Origin: Stutzerimonas decontaminans
GTDB taxonomy: Bacteria; Pseudomonadota; Gammaproteobacteria; Pseudomonadales; Pseudomonadaceae
Length of the DNA: 64,000 bases
Assembly: GCF_000661915.1 (NCBI RefSeq)
Contig: NZ_CP007509.1
Span: 3,179,501-3,243,500 of the forward strand
Direction of reading: 5' to 3'
Under the pieces are notes generated by a model. The model saw only the letters and a list, made by a program, of their open reading frames with translations, was not told where the DNA came from and did not search any database. This document shows, in pieces, positions 34,146-44,089 of the stretch; positions within the stretch are counted from its first letter, which is position 1; each line of letters begins with the position of its first letter. Both the position numbers and the translations under genes were made by a program.

Positions 34146-35303
34146 TCAGCCGCCCACATGCCGTGGCCGCAAACGCATCGCCAGCAACGACATGCACGCG
34201 GCCATACCCGTCAGTACCAGGAACGGCACGCGGTAATCGCCGGCCAGATCACGCCCCAACCCCGCCAACACCGGCGTCAGACAGGCCAGGCTGTAACCTG
34301 TGCAAAGCATCATTGCAGTGAGCCGGCTGACGGCCAACGGCGTGCTGGCCTCGTACATCGGCGAAATCAGCGCCAGGGAAAAGGTGCCGTTGAGCGCGAT
34401 GCCGAGCAGCATGCAGATCACCAGCGGCTGCCAGTTCGGCGCCAGGGCGATCAGCGCCAGGCAAAGGGTCGCCAGCACACCGCAGCCGGCCATGATCCGG
34501 TGCCGGTTGCCCAGCCGCTGTGCCAGCCAGGGCATGGCAAAGGCGCTCGGCAGGCCGATGAGCATGAAACCGCTGAAGAACGCATTGCTTTGCAGCAGGC
34601 TGTAGCCCACCTCGTGATAACGCGCCACCAGCCAAGTGGCCAGCGCATAGAACAGACCGGCCTGCAGGGCGAAATAGATGCTCAGCAGCCAGGCTCGCGG
34701 TTCCTTCCAAGGTAAACCGGCGCGGCTCTCACTGGCGGCTTCCGGCTGGTTGGGCAGACGTGACCAGATCAGCAGCGCTGCCAATGCCGGCAGCGCCCAG
34801 AGCGCCAGGCCCCGCGTCCAGTCCTGCCCCATCACCTCGGTCGCCGGCGCCGTCACCACTACGCCGAGGGTGCCGCCGACCGCCATGCTCAGCGAATACC
34901 ACGCCGCCGTCTGGCCCATGCGCTCAAGGAAATAGCGTTTGATGAAGCCGGACAGCAACGGCCCGGCGACGGCGATCCCGGCGCCGACCAGTCCGGCGGT
35001 AGCGATCAGCAGAACGGCGTTATGGCCGAACAGCCGCAGCAACAGTGCCACGCCGATCAGCCCGAGGCACAGCGCGATGCTGCGCTCCAGACCGAAACGC
35101 ACGGCCAGCCGCGGCGCCAGTGGCGCCAACAGCCCCATCAGCAATACCGGCAAGGCGGTGGTGAGGCTGATCAAACCGCGGGAAAGCGAAAGCTCTTCGG
35201 CAATGCGCTCGATCAGCGGAGCGAAGGAAGTAATGCCAGGACGCAGGTTGATCGCAGCCAGTACCAGGGCCAGCATCAACAGTCCGCGGGAGGGAAAATT
35301 CAC
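34146..35303 (-). CDS. MFS transporter, CynX/NimT type
   Basis: The 385-residue product has about 12 hydrophobic helices and the CynX/NimT opening NLRPGITSFAPLIERIAEELSLSRGL (key: NLRPxxTS). It is an inner membrane permease of the major facilitator superfamily; relatives carry cyanate or 2-nitroimidazole. The start is a GTG at 35303 with only a weak ribosome binding site. No cyanase or nitroreductase gene is adjacent, so the substrate cannot be assigned. It is single and ends 65 bases from the opposite hypothetical gene. Confidence 0.85.
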   Translation of the reverse strand: MNFPSRGLLMLALVLAAINLRPGITSFAPLIERIAEELSLSRGLISLTTALPVLLMGLLAPLAPRLAVRFGLERSIALCLGLIGVALLLRLFGHNAVLLIATAGLVGAGIAVAGPLLSGFIKRYFLERMGQTAAWYSLSMAVGGTLGVVVTAPATEVMGQDWTRGLALWALPALAALLIWSRLPNQPEAASESRAGLPWKEPRAWLLSIYFALQAGLFYALATWLVARYHEVGYSLLQSNAFFSGFMLIGLPSAFAMPWLAQRLGNRHRIMAGCGVLATLCLALIALAPNWQPLVICMLLGIALNGTFSLALISPMYEASTPLAVSRLTAMMLCTGYSLACLTPVLAGLGRDLAGDYRVPFLVLTGMAACMSLLAMRLRPRHVGG

Positions 35304-35404
35304 AAGCGATCCATAGGGTTACGGCGAAAAAAGCCTGACCGGCAACCCTACTCCCGCCCCTTCCCTGAAGCAACCGCAGTGGCCACCGGAGCGGCCGGAC
35401 GATC

Positions 35405-36214
35405 TCAGAGTGCCTTGCTCTTGGCGCGTTTCTTCTCCGCCAGCAGCGCCATCTCGTCGTAGATTGCCTGCGGGTTCTGCTGCTTGACCTTCCAGGCCAT
35501 GCGACCCTCGTCGTGGGGCAGGATCATGAATTCGCCCTTGGCGACTTGCTGGTGGATGTAGTCGGCGATGTCCGCCGCGGTGATCGGCGAGGACTCCAGC
35601 AGCTTGCCGATCTGTGCCTTCACGTTCGGTGTCGGGCCACGGAAGGAGTCCAGCAGGTTGGTCTGGAAGAACGATGGGCAAACCACGTGCACGCCGACCT
35701 CGGCCTGGCGCAGTTCCACCAGCAGACTTTCCGACAGCGCCACCACGCCGGCCTTGGCCACGTTGTAGTTGCTCATACCCGGCGCCTGCATCAGCGCCGC
35801 CATCGAGGCGATGTTGATGATCTTGCCCTTGCTCTTCTGCACCAGCGGCAGGAACGCCTTGCAGCCCTTGACCACACCCATCAGGTTGATCGCGATCTGC
35901 CACTCCCAGTCTTCCAGCGACAGCTCGTCAAAGAACCCACCAGACGCCACGCCGGCATTGTTGACGACGATGTCGATGCCGCCGAGCTTCTCCTCGCAAG
36001 CCTGGGCGAAGGCGATCAGCTGGCTGTAGTCGCGTACGTCGCAGCGCATGGTGAAACCGTCACCGCCCGCTTCGCGGACCATCTTCAGGGTTTCCGTCAG
36101 GCCGCCTTCGTTGACATCGGAAAGCGCCAGCTGCCAGCCATCACGCGCCCAGCGCAGGGCAATCTCGCGACCGAGCCCAGAGCCGGCACCGGTAATCATC
36201 ATGCGGTTGTGCAT
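35405..36214 (-). CDS. Short-chain dehydrogenase/reductase
   Basis: The 269-residue classical SDR has TGAGSGLG near residue 8, NNAGVASGG and INIASMAAL with YNVAKAG as the catalytic Tyr-Lys. A C-terminal extension (EGRMAWKVKQQNPQAIYDEM) is typical of the group often seen beside lipid or aldehyde metabolism genes. The substrate is unknown. A 239-base gap containing the actP terminator separates it from actP. Confidence 0.87.
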   Translation of the reverse strand: MHNRMMITGAGSGLGREIALRWARDGWQLALSDVNEGGLTETLKMVREAGGDGFTMRCDVRDYSQLIAFAQACEEKLGGIDIVVNNAGVASGGFFDELSLEDWEWQIAINLMGVVKGCKAFLPLVQKSKGKIINIASMAALMQAPGMSNYNVAKAGVVALSESLLVELRQAEVGVHVVCPSFFQTNLLDSFRGPTPNVKAQIGKLLESSPITAADIADYIHQQVAKGEFMILPHDEGRMAWKVKQQNPQAIYDEMALLAEKKRAKSKAL

Positions 36215-36405
36215 TGTTCTGCTGCCTTTGTTGTTCGGGTAGTGGCAGCGAGTCTAGCGAATGCCAGGGTACGGACCGGCATCCATCAGACTGATGAATG
36301 CCCTTGGCAAACCCGCGCCTCATGGGGCTGACCGCGCGGTTCCGGGCAGGCAATATGGCGGCAGCATGGGCTTGTTGCAGCCTCGCGAATTGCCTGCGCC
36401 ACGAA

Positions 36406-36437
36406 TAAAAAAGGGCAGCCCGAGGGCTGCCCTTTTT
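36406..36437 (-). terminator. Intrinsic terminator downstream of actP
   Basis: An 8-bp GC-rich stem (GGGCAGCC with GGCTGCCC) with a four-base loop is flanked by A-runs and T-runs on both sides. It can therefore act for transcripts of either strand. It lies 17 bases after the actP stop. Confidence 0.9.
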
Positions 36438-36453
36438 ATTTCCGGCGATCGGA

Positions 36454-38109
36454 TCAGTGCGCGACGGCACCGGTGGCACCCAGGCCGGTCTGCGAACGGA
36501 CGAACTGGGCGAAGAAGCGCTCGCGCTCCTCGCCAGCACGCTTGGACTTGTCGGTGACCGAGAAGAACCAGATGCCGACGAAGGCGGCGACCATCGAGAA
36601 CAGCGCCGGGTACTTGTAGGGGAAGATCGCTTCGGCAAAGCCGAACACGTCGACCCATACGGTCGGGCTGATGATGGTCAACAACAGCGCGGTGAACAGC
36701 CCCAGCGAGCCGCCGAACAGCGCGCCGCGGGTGCTCAGGCCCTTCCAGTACATGGAGAGGAACAGCACCGGGAAGTTGCAGCTGGCGGCGATGGAGAATG
36801 CCAGGCCGACCATGAAGGCGATGTTCTGCTTCTCGAAGATGATGCCGAGCAGAATTGCCACCACACCCAGCGTCAGGGTCGTCAGCTTGGTCACGCGCAT
36901 CTCGTCTTCTTCCCGCGCCTTGCCCTGCTTGATCACGCAGGCATAGAGGTCATGGGAAACCGCCGAGGCACCGGCCAGGGTCAGACCCGCTACAACGGCG
37001 AGAATGGTGGCGAAGGCGACGGCAGAGATGAAACCGAGGAACAGGTTGCCGCCCACGGCGCTGGCCAGGTGGATGGCGACCATGTTGGTGCCACCGACGA
37101 TGGCGCCGGTCACGTCCTTGAACTCCGGGTTGGTGCTGACCAGCAGGATCGCGCCGAAGCCGATGATAAAGGTCAGGATATAGAAGTAGCCGATGAAGCC
37201 GGTGGCGTAGAACACGCTCTTGCGCGCTTCCTTTGCGTCGGAGACGGTGAAGAAGCGCATCAGGATGTGCGGCAGGCCGGCGGTACCGAACATCAGCGCC
37301 AGGCCGAGGGAGATCGCCGAGATGGGATCGGAGACCAGGCCGCCCGGGCTCATGATCTGCGCACCCTTCTCGTGAATCTTCACCGCTTCGGCGAACAGGC
37401 TGCCGAAATCGAAGCCGACGCTCTTCATCACCATGATGGCCATGAAGCTGGCGCCGGACAGCAGCAGCACCGCCTTGATGATCTGCACCCAGGTGGTCGC
37501 CAGCATGCCGCCGAACAGCACGTACATGACCATCAGCACACCGACCAGCACCACGGCGACGTAGTAGTCCAGGCCGAACAGCAGCTGGATCAGCTTGCCG
37601 GCACCGACCATCTGCGCGATCAGGTAGAAGGCCACGACGATCAGCGAACCGAACGCCGAGAGCAAACGGATCTGCGTCTGCCCAAGGCGATAGGACGCCA
37701 CGTCGGAGAAGGTGAACTTGCCCAGGTTGCGCAGGCGTTCAGCCATCAGGAAGAGGATGATCGGCCAGCCGACGAGGAAGCCGATGGAGTAGATCAGACC
37801 GTCATAGCCGCTGGTATAGACCAGCGCGGAAATGCCGAGGAAGGACGCTGCCGACATGAAGTCACCGGCGATCGCCAGGCCGTTCTGGAAGCCGGTGATG
37901 CTGCCACCGGCGGTGTAGTAGTCAGCCGTGGAGGTGTTGCGCTTGGCCGCCCACTTGGTGATACCCATGGTGAAGACGATGAACACCACGAACATGATGA
38001 TGGCGGTGTAATTGGTGGCCTGCTTCTCGACCTCGCCGGTAATGGCATCGGCGAGCAGTGCAGGCGAGACTGCCAACAGCAGGGCAGTCATCAGAAAACG
38101 CAGGATCAT
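36454..38109 (-). CDS. actP: Cation/acetate symporter ActP
   Basis: The 551-residue product has a signal-like start and about 13 membrane helices of the sodium:solute symporter family. It has the ActP segments [32 protein letters not shown] (key: [12 protein letters not shown]) and [26 protein letters not shown]. It imports acetate with a cation and possibly other short monocarboxylates. Its ATG overlaps the yjcH stop as TAATG, the usual yjcH-actP arrangement. An acs gene is not visible in the window. Confidence 0.95.
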   Translation of the reverse strand: MILRFLMTALLLAVSPALLADAITGEVEKQATNYTAIIMFVVFIVFTMGITKWAAKRNTSTADYYTAGGSITGFQNGLAIAGDFMSAASFLGISALVYTSGYDGLIYSIGFLVGWPIILFLMAERLRNLGKFTFSDVASYRLGQTQIRLLSAFGSLIVVAFYLIAQMVGAGKLIQLLFGLDYYVAVVLVGVLMVMYVLFGGMLATTWVQIIKAVLLLSGASFMAIMVMKSVGFDFGSLFAEAVKIHEKGAQIMSPGGLVSDPISAISLGLALMFGTAGLPHILMRFFTVSDAKEARKSVFYATGFIGYFYILTFIIGFGAILLVSTNPEFKDVTGAIVGGTNMVAIHLASAVGGNLFLGFISAVAFATILAVVAGLTLAGASAVSHDLYACVIKQGKAREEDEMRVTKLTTLTLGVVAILLGIIFEKQNIAFMVGLAFSIAASCNFPVLFLSMYWKGLSTRGALFGGSLGLFTALLLTIISPTVWVDVFGFAEAIFPYKYPALFSMVAAFVGIWFFSVTDKSKRAGEERERFFAQFVRSQTGLGATGAVAH

Positions 38110-38423
38110 TATTGCTGTGCCTCGTTGAGGATTTCCTGGTTGATGCGATCGAACTCACCGTTGGCACGCTGCACATAGACACCGGTCAGGATGAAGGCCA
38201 TGAAGATCACGCCGACGCCCACCGGGATGCCCCAGGTCGTCACGGTGTCGGCAGAAAGCGGAACACCGAGGATTTGCGGCTCGAAGGCAATTAGCAGGAT
38301 GAACGCCAGGTAGGCGCCGAGCATGACGGCCGACAGCAGCCAGGCGAAACGCCCGCGCTTGGCGACCAGCTCTTGGAAACGCGGGTTGGCATAGATCTGC
38401 CGGTAAACATTTTCATTGTTCAT
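38109..38423 (-). CDS. yjcH: DUF485 membrane protein YjcH
   Basis: The 104-residue product has two hydrophobic helices ([19 protein letters not shown] and [21 protein letters not shown]) and the N-terminal pattern [20 protein letters not shown] of DUF485. It is the constant partner of actP, with a one-base overlap. A modulating or accessory role in acetate uptake is inferred from this. Confidence 0.92.
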   Translation of the reverse strand: MNNENVYRQIYANPRFQELVAKRGRFAWLLSAVMLGAYLAFILLIAFEPQILGVPLSADTVTTWGIPVGVGVIFMAFILTGVYVQRANGEFDRINQEILNEAQQ

Positions 38424-38702
38424 TGGAATCTGTCTCCACGGTCACTACCCCCTGGTGGGAGCAGGGCGGCTACTTTAGGGCCGGGCAATGCCGACGCCAC
38501 CCGACTTTGGTCTGAATGCCGCCCTCGAGAAAGCCCGCAATAGAGCCTTCAAGCCACGCAATCCGGGGCATTGCAACAATTCCAAATACAAATAGTGTGG
38601 CGCTATGCCGCAGATGCAGAACGTTGATTTCAGACATTGCTGGCACGCAACCACACTGTGCGAAACGCGAGAACAATTCTCGATCGCGCAAGGAGACAGG
38701 CC

Positions 38703-38927
38703 ATGCTGAAGACCGTGACGTTCACCCTGATGCACTTCTGCATTGCCTTCTCGGTCACCTACGCGCTGACCGGCAGCATCGCCATCGGTGGCCTGGTCGC
38801 TGCCGTCGAACCGCTGTGCAATTCAGTGGCGTTCTACTTCCATGAAAAGGTCTGGCAGCGCTTCGAACGCAGCCCCGCGCGCGAAGCACCCATTCCCAAA
38901 CATGCCTGGCTGCACCATCAATCCTGA
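38703..38927 (+). CDS. DUF2061 family membrane protein
   Basis: AAGGAGACAGG precedes ATG 38703, while the longer frame has no such site. The 74-residue product has the DUF2061 pattern: a hydrophobic helix with ALTGSIAIGGLVAAVEPLCNSVAFYFHEKVW, followed by a short basic tail. It is a small inner membrane protein of unknown function. It stands alone and is followed by a GC-rich inverted repeat. Confidence 0.85.
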   Translation: MLKTVTFTLMHFCIAFSVTYALTGSIAIGGLVAAVEPLCNSVAFYFHEKVWQRFERSPAREAPIPKHAWLHHQS

Positions 38928-38943
38928 CACCGCATCAGGGTGG

Positions 38944-38974
38944 CGACGGCTCGACAGCGACTGTCGAGCCGTCG
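38944..38974 (+). terminator. 13-bp GC-rich hairpin after DUF2061
   Basis: CGACGGCTCGACA and TGTCGAGCCGTCG pair perfectly around a five-base loop, 17 bases past the stop codon. Only a short T-rich tail follows, so it may be a weak terminator or a stabilising hairpin. Confidence 0.55.
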
Positions 38975-39132
38975 TCATTTCTAGACCTGCGCAGGGATCG
39001 AATCCGCAGCGGTGCTGCCAAAGTTAAGTTGGCTTGCGTTGTGCGGCCGATGCAGTTCTATTGGGACGGGTAGCGCGGGACGCCGCCGCTGCCCTGCCAC
39101 AGGCCAACCCGGCCTGTTTACGGAGAAGCACC

Positions 39133-40425
39133 ATGCAGCTGTTGTTGCGCCTGACCGCCCTGCTCGCCCTGGTCGTTGCACCTGTCCACGCCGCCGACCT
39201 GACTGTCGAAGCGTACGGTTTCCCACTGTCCAATCCCTTCGAAGCCACGATCGCCGGTACTCCCATCGAGCTACGCGCCGAAGTACCGACCGATGACGAT
39301 ATCGATCAGGCCGATTACAGCCTACGCTTGCGCCCCGAGCGGGAATTCACGCTGCCGGACAACTTCTGGCCGGTGAAACAATTTCGCTATCGGCTAGCCC
39401 GCCAGCGCGGCCCGGCGCCGCTGATGTTCATCATCTCCGGGACAGGCGCGCACTACTCCGCCGGCAAAACGGAGGCGCTGAAGCGCCTGTTCTACGGCGC
39501 CGGCTATCACGTCGTACAGTTGTCCTCACCAACCAGCTACGACTTCATGTCCGCCGCCTCGCGCTATGCGACCCCAGGGATCAGCAGCGACGACGCCAAG
39601 GATATGTACCGCGTCATGCAGGCCGTTCGTGCACAACAACACAAATTGCCCGTTACCGAATTTCACCTCACCGGCTATAGCCTCGGCGCGCTGAACGCGG
39701 CGTTCGTCAGTCAGCTTGATGAAACGCGGCGCAGCTTCGACTTCAAGCGCGTGTTGCTGCTCAACCCGCCGGTCAACGTCTACACCTCGGTCGGCAACCT
39801 GGACAAACTGGTACAGACCCGCGTCGAAGGGATCGACAACAACACTACTTTCTATGAGGTGATACTGGAGAAGCTCACCCGCTACTACCAGCAACGGGGC
39901 TACATCGACCTTGACGAGGCAATGCTCTACGACTTCCAGCAATCGACATTGAAGCTCAGCGACGAGCAAATGGCGATGTTGATCGGCTCGGTATTCCGCT
40001 TCTCCGCCGCTGACATCACCTTTACCTCCGACCTCATCAACCGTCGCGGGCTGATCGTGCCGCAGGACTATCCCATCAACCAGGGCACCCGCCTCGAGCC
40101 GTTCTTCAAGCGCGCCCTGCTATGCGACTTCGACTGCTATATCACCGAACAGCTGATTCCGATGTGGCGCGCGCAGTACGACGGCGGCAGCCTGACGCAG
40201 CTGATCCAGCAGGTCAGCCTGTACGCCCTTGAGGACTACCTGCGCCAAAGCCCGAAGATCGCAGTGATGCATAACGCCGATGACGTGATCCTCGGCGCGG
40301 GCGATATCGGCTTTCTGCGCCGCACCTTTGGTGAGCGCCTGACCCTCTATCCGCGAGGCGGCCACTGCGGCAACCTCAACTACCGTGTCAATGCTCAACA
40401 CATGCTGGAGTTCTTCCGTGGCTAA
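39133..40425 (+). CDS. Secreted alpha/beta hydrolase fold protein
   Basis: ACGGAGAAGC precedes ATG 39133, giving a signal peptide (MQLLLRLTALLALVVAPVHA) and 430 residues. The nucleophile elbow TGYSLGAL has Ser183. NADDVILG and PRGGHCGNL near the end supply the acidic residue and the His. This is a serine hydrolase of the periplasm or surface, and the substrate is unknown. It overlaps the start of mlaA by eight bases, so it may act on lipids handled by the Mla pathway. That link is only by gene order. Confidence 0.82.
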   Translation: MQLLLRLTALLALVVAPVHAADLTVEAYGFPLSNPFEATIAGTPIELRAEVPTDDDIDQADYSLRLRPEREFTLPDNFWPVKQFRYRLARQRGPAPLMFIISGTGAHYSAGKTEALKRLFYGAGYHVVQLSSPTSYDFMSAASRYATPGISSDDAKDMYRVMQAVRAQQHKLPVTEFHLTGYSLGALNAAFVSQLDETRRSFDFKRVLLLNPPVNVYTSVGNLDKLVQTRVEGIDNNTTFYEVILEKLTRYYQQRGYIDLDEAMLYDFQQSTLKLSDEQMAMLIGSVFRFSAADITFTSDLINRRGLIVPQDYPINQGTRLEPFFKRALLCDFDCYITEQLIPMWRAQYDGGSLTQLIQQVSLYALEDYLRQSPKIAVMHNADDVILGAGDIGFLRRTFGERLTLYPRGGHCGNLNYRVNAQHMLEFFRG

Positions 40426-41185
40426 AGGAATGCTGCTGCCGCTACTACTGGCCAGTGGCCTGGCCTTCGCCGAAACTCCGGCGGTCGACGACGATGGCTT
40501 TACCCATCCATTGCGCAACCTGGAGTTCAACCCCGGGCTGGACCAGCGTGAGTTCGAGCGCGCCACCTTCCAGGCGCTGGACGTCTACGACCCGTTCGAG
40601 CCGATCAACCGACGCATCTACCATTTCAACTACCGGCTCGATCAGTGGGTGATGCTGCCGGTAGTGCGAGGCTATCGCTATGTCACGCCGCAGCCGGTGC
40701 GCACTGGCGTAAGCAACTTCTTCAGCAACCTCGGCGAAGTGCCAACGCTGTTTAACAGCCTCGCTCAGTTCAAGGGCCAGCGTGCAGCGAACGCCACGGC
40801 GCGCTTTCTTTTCAATACCATTCTCGGCGTCGGCGGCGTATGGGACCCGGCGACCCGCATGGGTCTGGCACGGCAGAGCGAAGACTTCGGGCAGACGCTT
40901 GGCTATTGGGGCGTCCCGCAGGGCCCCTATCTGATCATTCCGGCACTGGGCCCATCCAATCTGCGCGACGCCACCGGCCGCGTTGCGGATTTCGCCGTCG
41001 AGAGTCAAATCGATTTTCTGCAGTATTCCGAAACCACCGGCGGTGAACTGAGCCTGACCGCGCTGCGCGCCGTCAATGCGCGGCACGTCACCAGCTTCCG
41101 CTATGGTCAGCTCAACTCCCCGTTCGAGTACGAGAAAGTGCGTTATGTCTACAGCCGCGCACGGGACCTGCTGGTCGAGGAATAA
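40418..41185 (+). CDS. mlaA: Outer membrane lipid asymmetry protein MlaA (VacJ)
   Basis: A GTG at 40418 with GGAG eight bases upstream is the best start. The product has 255 residues and is a clear MlaA: DPFEPINRRIYHFNYRLDQ, FFSNLGEVPTLFNSLAQ and GVWDPATRMGL, then GPYLIIPALGPSNLRDATG. It removes phospholipids from the outer leaflet of the outer membrane. The leader (MLLPLLLASGLAFAE) lacks a lipobox Cys, so it is probably cleaved by signal peptidase I instead of lipidated. The hydrolase gene overlaps it upstream. Confidence 0.9.
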   Translation: MAKGMLLPLLLASGLAFAETPAVDDDGFTHPLRNLEFNPGLDQREFERATFQALDVYDPFEPINRRIYHFNYRLDQWVMLPVVRGYRYVTPQPVRTGVSNFFSNLGEVPTLFNSLAQFKGQRAANATARFLFNTILGVGGVWDPATRMGLARQSEDFGQTLGYWGVPQGPYLIIPALGPSNLRDATGRVADFAVESQIDFLQYSETTGGELSLTALRAVNARHVTSFRYGQLNSPFEYEKVRYVYSRARDLLVEE

Positions 41186-41279
41186 TCTACCGATTCGATT
41201 TTATACAGCGATAATTCGCAACCTTTGATCGAAATAACGCGCCTATCCTGGTCCCATTCAATTCAGGGAGGCATTCATC

Positions 41280-42122
41280 ATGTCCCAACGGCAGATCCTT
41301 TCCATCACCACCGGCCGGCCCACCTCCGATGGCGCAGGCGTCAGTCTGACCCGCGTGTTCGGCGGCGCCGCACCGGAACGATTCGACCCGTTTCTGATGC
41401 TCGACGAATTCGGCTCGAACGATCCGGACGAGTACATCGCCGGCTTTCCTCCGCACCCGCATCGCGGCTTTGAAACCATCACCTACATGCTCGAAGGGCG
41501 CATGCGCCACGAGGACCACATGGGCAATGTCGGGCTACTGGAAAGCGGCGGCGTGCAGTGGATGACCGCAGCGCGCGGCGTCATCCACAGCGAGATGCCG
41601 GAACAGCAGGAAGGCACCATGCGCGGCTTCCAGCTGTGGCTGAACCTGCCCGCCCACGCCAAACTCGGCGATCCAGGCTACCGGGATTTCGCCCCAACCG
41701 AGATCCCGCAGGTGGTGCTGCCAGGCGGGGTGCAGGCCAAGGTCATTGCCGGAACCTTGAAGGTGGGTGACGCCGAGCAACAGGGCATCGTCCAGCGGCC
41801 CGATACCGAGCCCCAACTGTTCGATCTGCACTTGCCCGCAGGCAGCACGCTGTCGCCGCTGATTCCGGACGGACATCGGTTGTTGCTCTACGTCTATGAG
41901 GGTGTACTACGGGTGGGCGATCAAGCAGCCAGCAAAGGCCAGCTGGTACGAATGTCCGAGCAAGGCCAGGTGCGGTTGCACAGCGAACGCGGCGCACGGC
42001 TGATCCTCCTGGCGGGTCGGCCACTCGGCGAGCCGATCGTGCAGTACGGGCCGTTCGTGATGAACAGCCGCGAGGAAATCGAGCAGGCGCTGCGGGATTT
42101 TCGTGATGGGGCGTTGGCCTGA
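41280..42122 (+). CDS. Pirin family protein
   Basis: The 280-residue bicupin has the pirin metal ligands His59, His61, His103 and Glu105 (PHPHRGFET and VIHSE) and a second cupin half with a GHRLLLYVYEGVL strand. Pirins bind iron and some have quercetinase activity or bind regulators; the role here is not determined. AGGGAGGC precedes the ATG. It is convergent with the acyltransferase gene. Confidence 0.93.
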   Translation: MSQRQILSITTGRPTSDGAGVSLTRVFGGAAPERFDPFLMLDEFGSNDPDEYIAGFPPHPHRGFETITYMLEGRMRHEDHMGNVGLLESGGVQWMTAARGVIHSEMPEQQEGTMRGFQLWLNLPAHAKLGDPGYRDFAPTEIPQVVLPGGVQAKVIAGTLKVGDAEQQGIVQRPDTEPQLFDLHLPAGSTLSPLIPDGHRLLLYVYEGVLRVGDQAASKGQLVRMSEQGQVRLHSERGARLILLAGRPLGEPIVQYGPFVMNSREEIEQALRDFRDGALA

Positions 42123-42161
42123 AGCTCGGTTGCCAATCGTCTGGCACCAACCACCAGCCTG

Positions 42162-43109
42162 CTAGGTGGCCGAGCGCTTGTTCCGCTTCCGGTACAGACC
42201 GGGCTCACCAGCCGGTCGTGTCTTGAAGCGGCGGTGCGCCCATAGATATTGCTCCGGCAATGCGCTCACCGCCTCCTCGACCCATTGATTGATCCGCAGA
42301 CAATCCGCCTCTTCACTCTCTCCCGGAAAGTCCTCAAGCGGCGGATGGATCACCAGTCGATATCCCGAGCCATCTGCCAGGCGCTCCTGAGTGAACGGCA
42401 CCACCCTCGCCCTGCCTAGCCGGGCAAACTTGGTCGTGGCAGTGACGGTGGCGGCCTGGATGCCGAACAGCGGTACGAACAGGCTTTGCTTGCTCCCATA
42501 GTCCTGATCCGGCGCGTACCAGATCGCTCGTCCGGCACGCAGCACCTTGAGCATCGCCCGAACGTCCTCGCGCTCGATAGCGCTGGCATCAAGGTTATGC
42601 CGCTCGCGCCCGCGGCGCTGAACGAAGTCGAACACCGGATTCTTGTGCTCGCGATACATGCCATCGATGGTATGCCGTTGACCGAGCAGCGCCGCACCGA
42701 TCTCCAGCGTGGTGAAATGCAGCGCCATCAGGATCACCCCCTGCCCTGCAGCCTGGGCCTGCTGCAGATGCTCGAGACCCTCGATGCGGGCCAGACGCTG
42801 CAGCCGCGCCTGCGGCCACCACCAGCTCATCGCCATCTCGAAGAAGGCGATGCCGTTGGAGGCAAAGTTTTCACGTAAGAGCCGTTCACGCTGCTGCTGA
42901 CTGAGCTCAGGAAAACACAGCTCAAGATTGCGTTGTGCGATGTAACGCCGCGAGCCGGCGAAACGGTACATCAGCGCGCCGAGACCACGCCCCAGTTTAA
43001 GCAGTAGCGGATAAGGCAACTGAACCAGCAGCCACAGCAACCCCAACCCCAGCCATAGCGGCCAGAAGCGCGGATGCAGGAAGTACGCACGAAACTGAGG
43101 ACGATCCAT
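42162..43109 (-). CDS. Lipid A lauroyl-type acyltransferase (HtrB/LpxL family)
   Basis: ATG 43109 gives 315 residues with one N-terminal membrane helix (WLGLGLLWLLVQLPYPLLL). The catalytic HX4E is His131 to Glu136 (HFTTLE), and DGMYREHKNP and WYAPDQDYG follow as in LpxL/LpxM. It transfers an acyl chain from acyl-ACP to lipid A at the inner face of the inner membrane. Pseudomonas has two such enzymes with distinct chain positions; which one this is cannot be read. It diverges from minC. Confidence 0.9.
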   Translation of the reverse strand: MDRPQFRAYFLHPRFWPLWLGLGLLWLLVQLPYPLLLKLGRGLGALMYRFAGSRRYIAQRNLELCFPELSQQQRERLLRENFASNGIAFFEMAMSWWWPQARLQRLARIEGLEHLQQAQAAGQGVILMALHFTTLEIGAALLGQRHTIDGMYREHKNPVFDFVQRRGRERHNLDASAIEREDVRAMLKVLRAGRAIWYAPDQDYGSKQSLFVPLFGIQAATVTATTKFARLGRARVVPFTQERLADGSGYRLVIHPPLEDFPGESEEADCLRINQWVEEAVSALPEQYLWAHRRFKTRPAGEPGLYRKRNKRSAT

Positions 43110-43267
43110 GAATAGCTCGACAACCGATGAAGCGACGCATTCTAGCGGCAAACGCCGGCAATGACCCTGTCCAAGCGCGCCGGCGATCACTTCGCGGGCT
43201 GCCCGCGGGTTGCAGGCGGCGGCGCGCCCCGCTATAAGTCCTCGCCATTTACCGCAGCAGACAGACC

Positions 43268-43993
43268 ATGAGCCAAGCCGACTTCACCGATCAGTCCCCA
43301 GCCTTCCAGCTCAAGGGCAGCATGCTCGCCATCACGGTGTTGGAACTTGCCAGCAACGATATCGAGCGTCTCGACGAACAACTCGCAGCCAAGGTCGAGC
43401 AGGCACCGGACTTCTTCAATAACACCCCCTTGGTGCTGGCGCTGGACAAGCTGCCGGAATCAGCCCGTGAAATCGACATCGCCGCGCTGGTCAGCCTGTG
43501 CCGCAAGCATCGTCTGCGCACGCTGGCCCTGCGCGCCAGCGAACCTGTGCATCTCGAAGCGGCGGCGGCGCTTGATCTCCCCGTCCTGCCGCCTTCCGGC
43601 GCACGTGAACGCAAGGTCGATCTGGGCTCGAAAGCCCCACCGAAGCCTGCTGAGCCGGTCTATCGCCCAACCCGCGTCGTTACCACCCCCATCCGCGGCG
43701 GCCAGCAGGTCTATGCCCAGGGCGGAGATTTGATCGTTCTGGCTCCAGTCAGTCCGGGTGCGGAACTTCTCGCCGATGGCAACATCCATGTCTACGGTCC
43801 GCTTCGCGGTCGCGCCCTGGCAGGCATCAAGGGCGACACCACTGCACGGATTTTCTGTCAGCAGCTCGCCGCAGAGATGGTATCCATCGCTGGCCAGTAC
43901 AAGGTCGCCGAGGACCTGCGACGCGAACCTCTCTGGGCTGAAGCAGTGCAAATCAGCCTCTCTGGCGACGTGTTGAACATCACCCGCCTTTAA
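43268..43993 (+). CDS. minC: Septum site-determining protein MinC
   Basis: The 241-residue product has an N-terminal FtsZ-inhibiting domain (about 1-105) and a C-terminal beta-helix that binds MinD (from about 135), with [29 protein letters not shown] (key: [14 protein letters not shown]). It prevents polar division when carried by MinD. minD begins 96 bases downstream, so a separate start or attenuator is possible. Confidence 0.95.
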   Translation: MSQADFTDQSPAFQLKGSMLAITVLELASNDIERLDEQLAAKVEQAPDFFNNTPLVLALDKLPESAREIDIAALVSLCRKHRLRTLALRASEPVHLEAAAALDLPVLPPSGARERKVDLGSKAPPKPAEPVYRPTRVVTTPIRGGQQVYAQGGDLIVLAPVSPGAELLADGNIHVYGPLRGRALAGIKGDTTARIFCQQLAAEMVSIAGQYKVAEDLRREPLWAEAVQISLSGDVLNITRL

Positions 43994-44089
43994 CGGATAC
44001 TGCCGCGAATTTTCAAGGACCAAACGGGCAATCCTGACGCTGAAACCGGCGGAAGGTCCCGATTTTTTCAATTTTTAGGGTGAATCACC

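Noticed and set aside
36457..38178. A 573-codon plus-strand frame opposite actP-yjcH
   Set aside because: It encodes a very Gln/Asp/Gly/His-rich product typical of antisense frames of membrane proteins, and the opposite strand encodes an unmistakable ActP.
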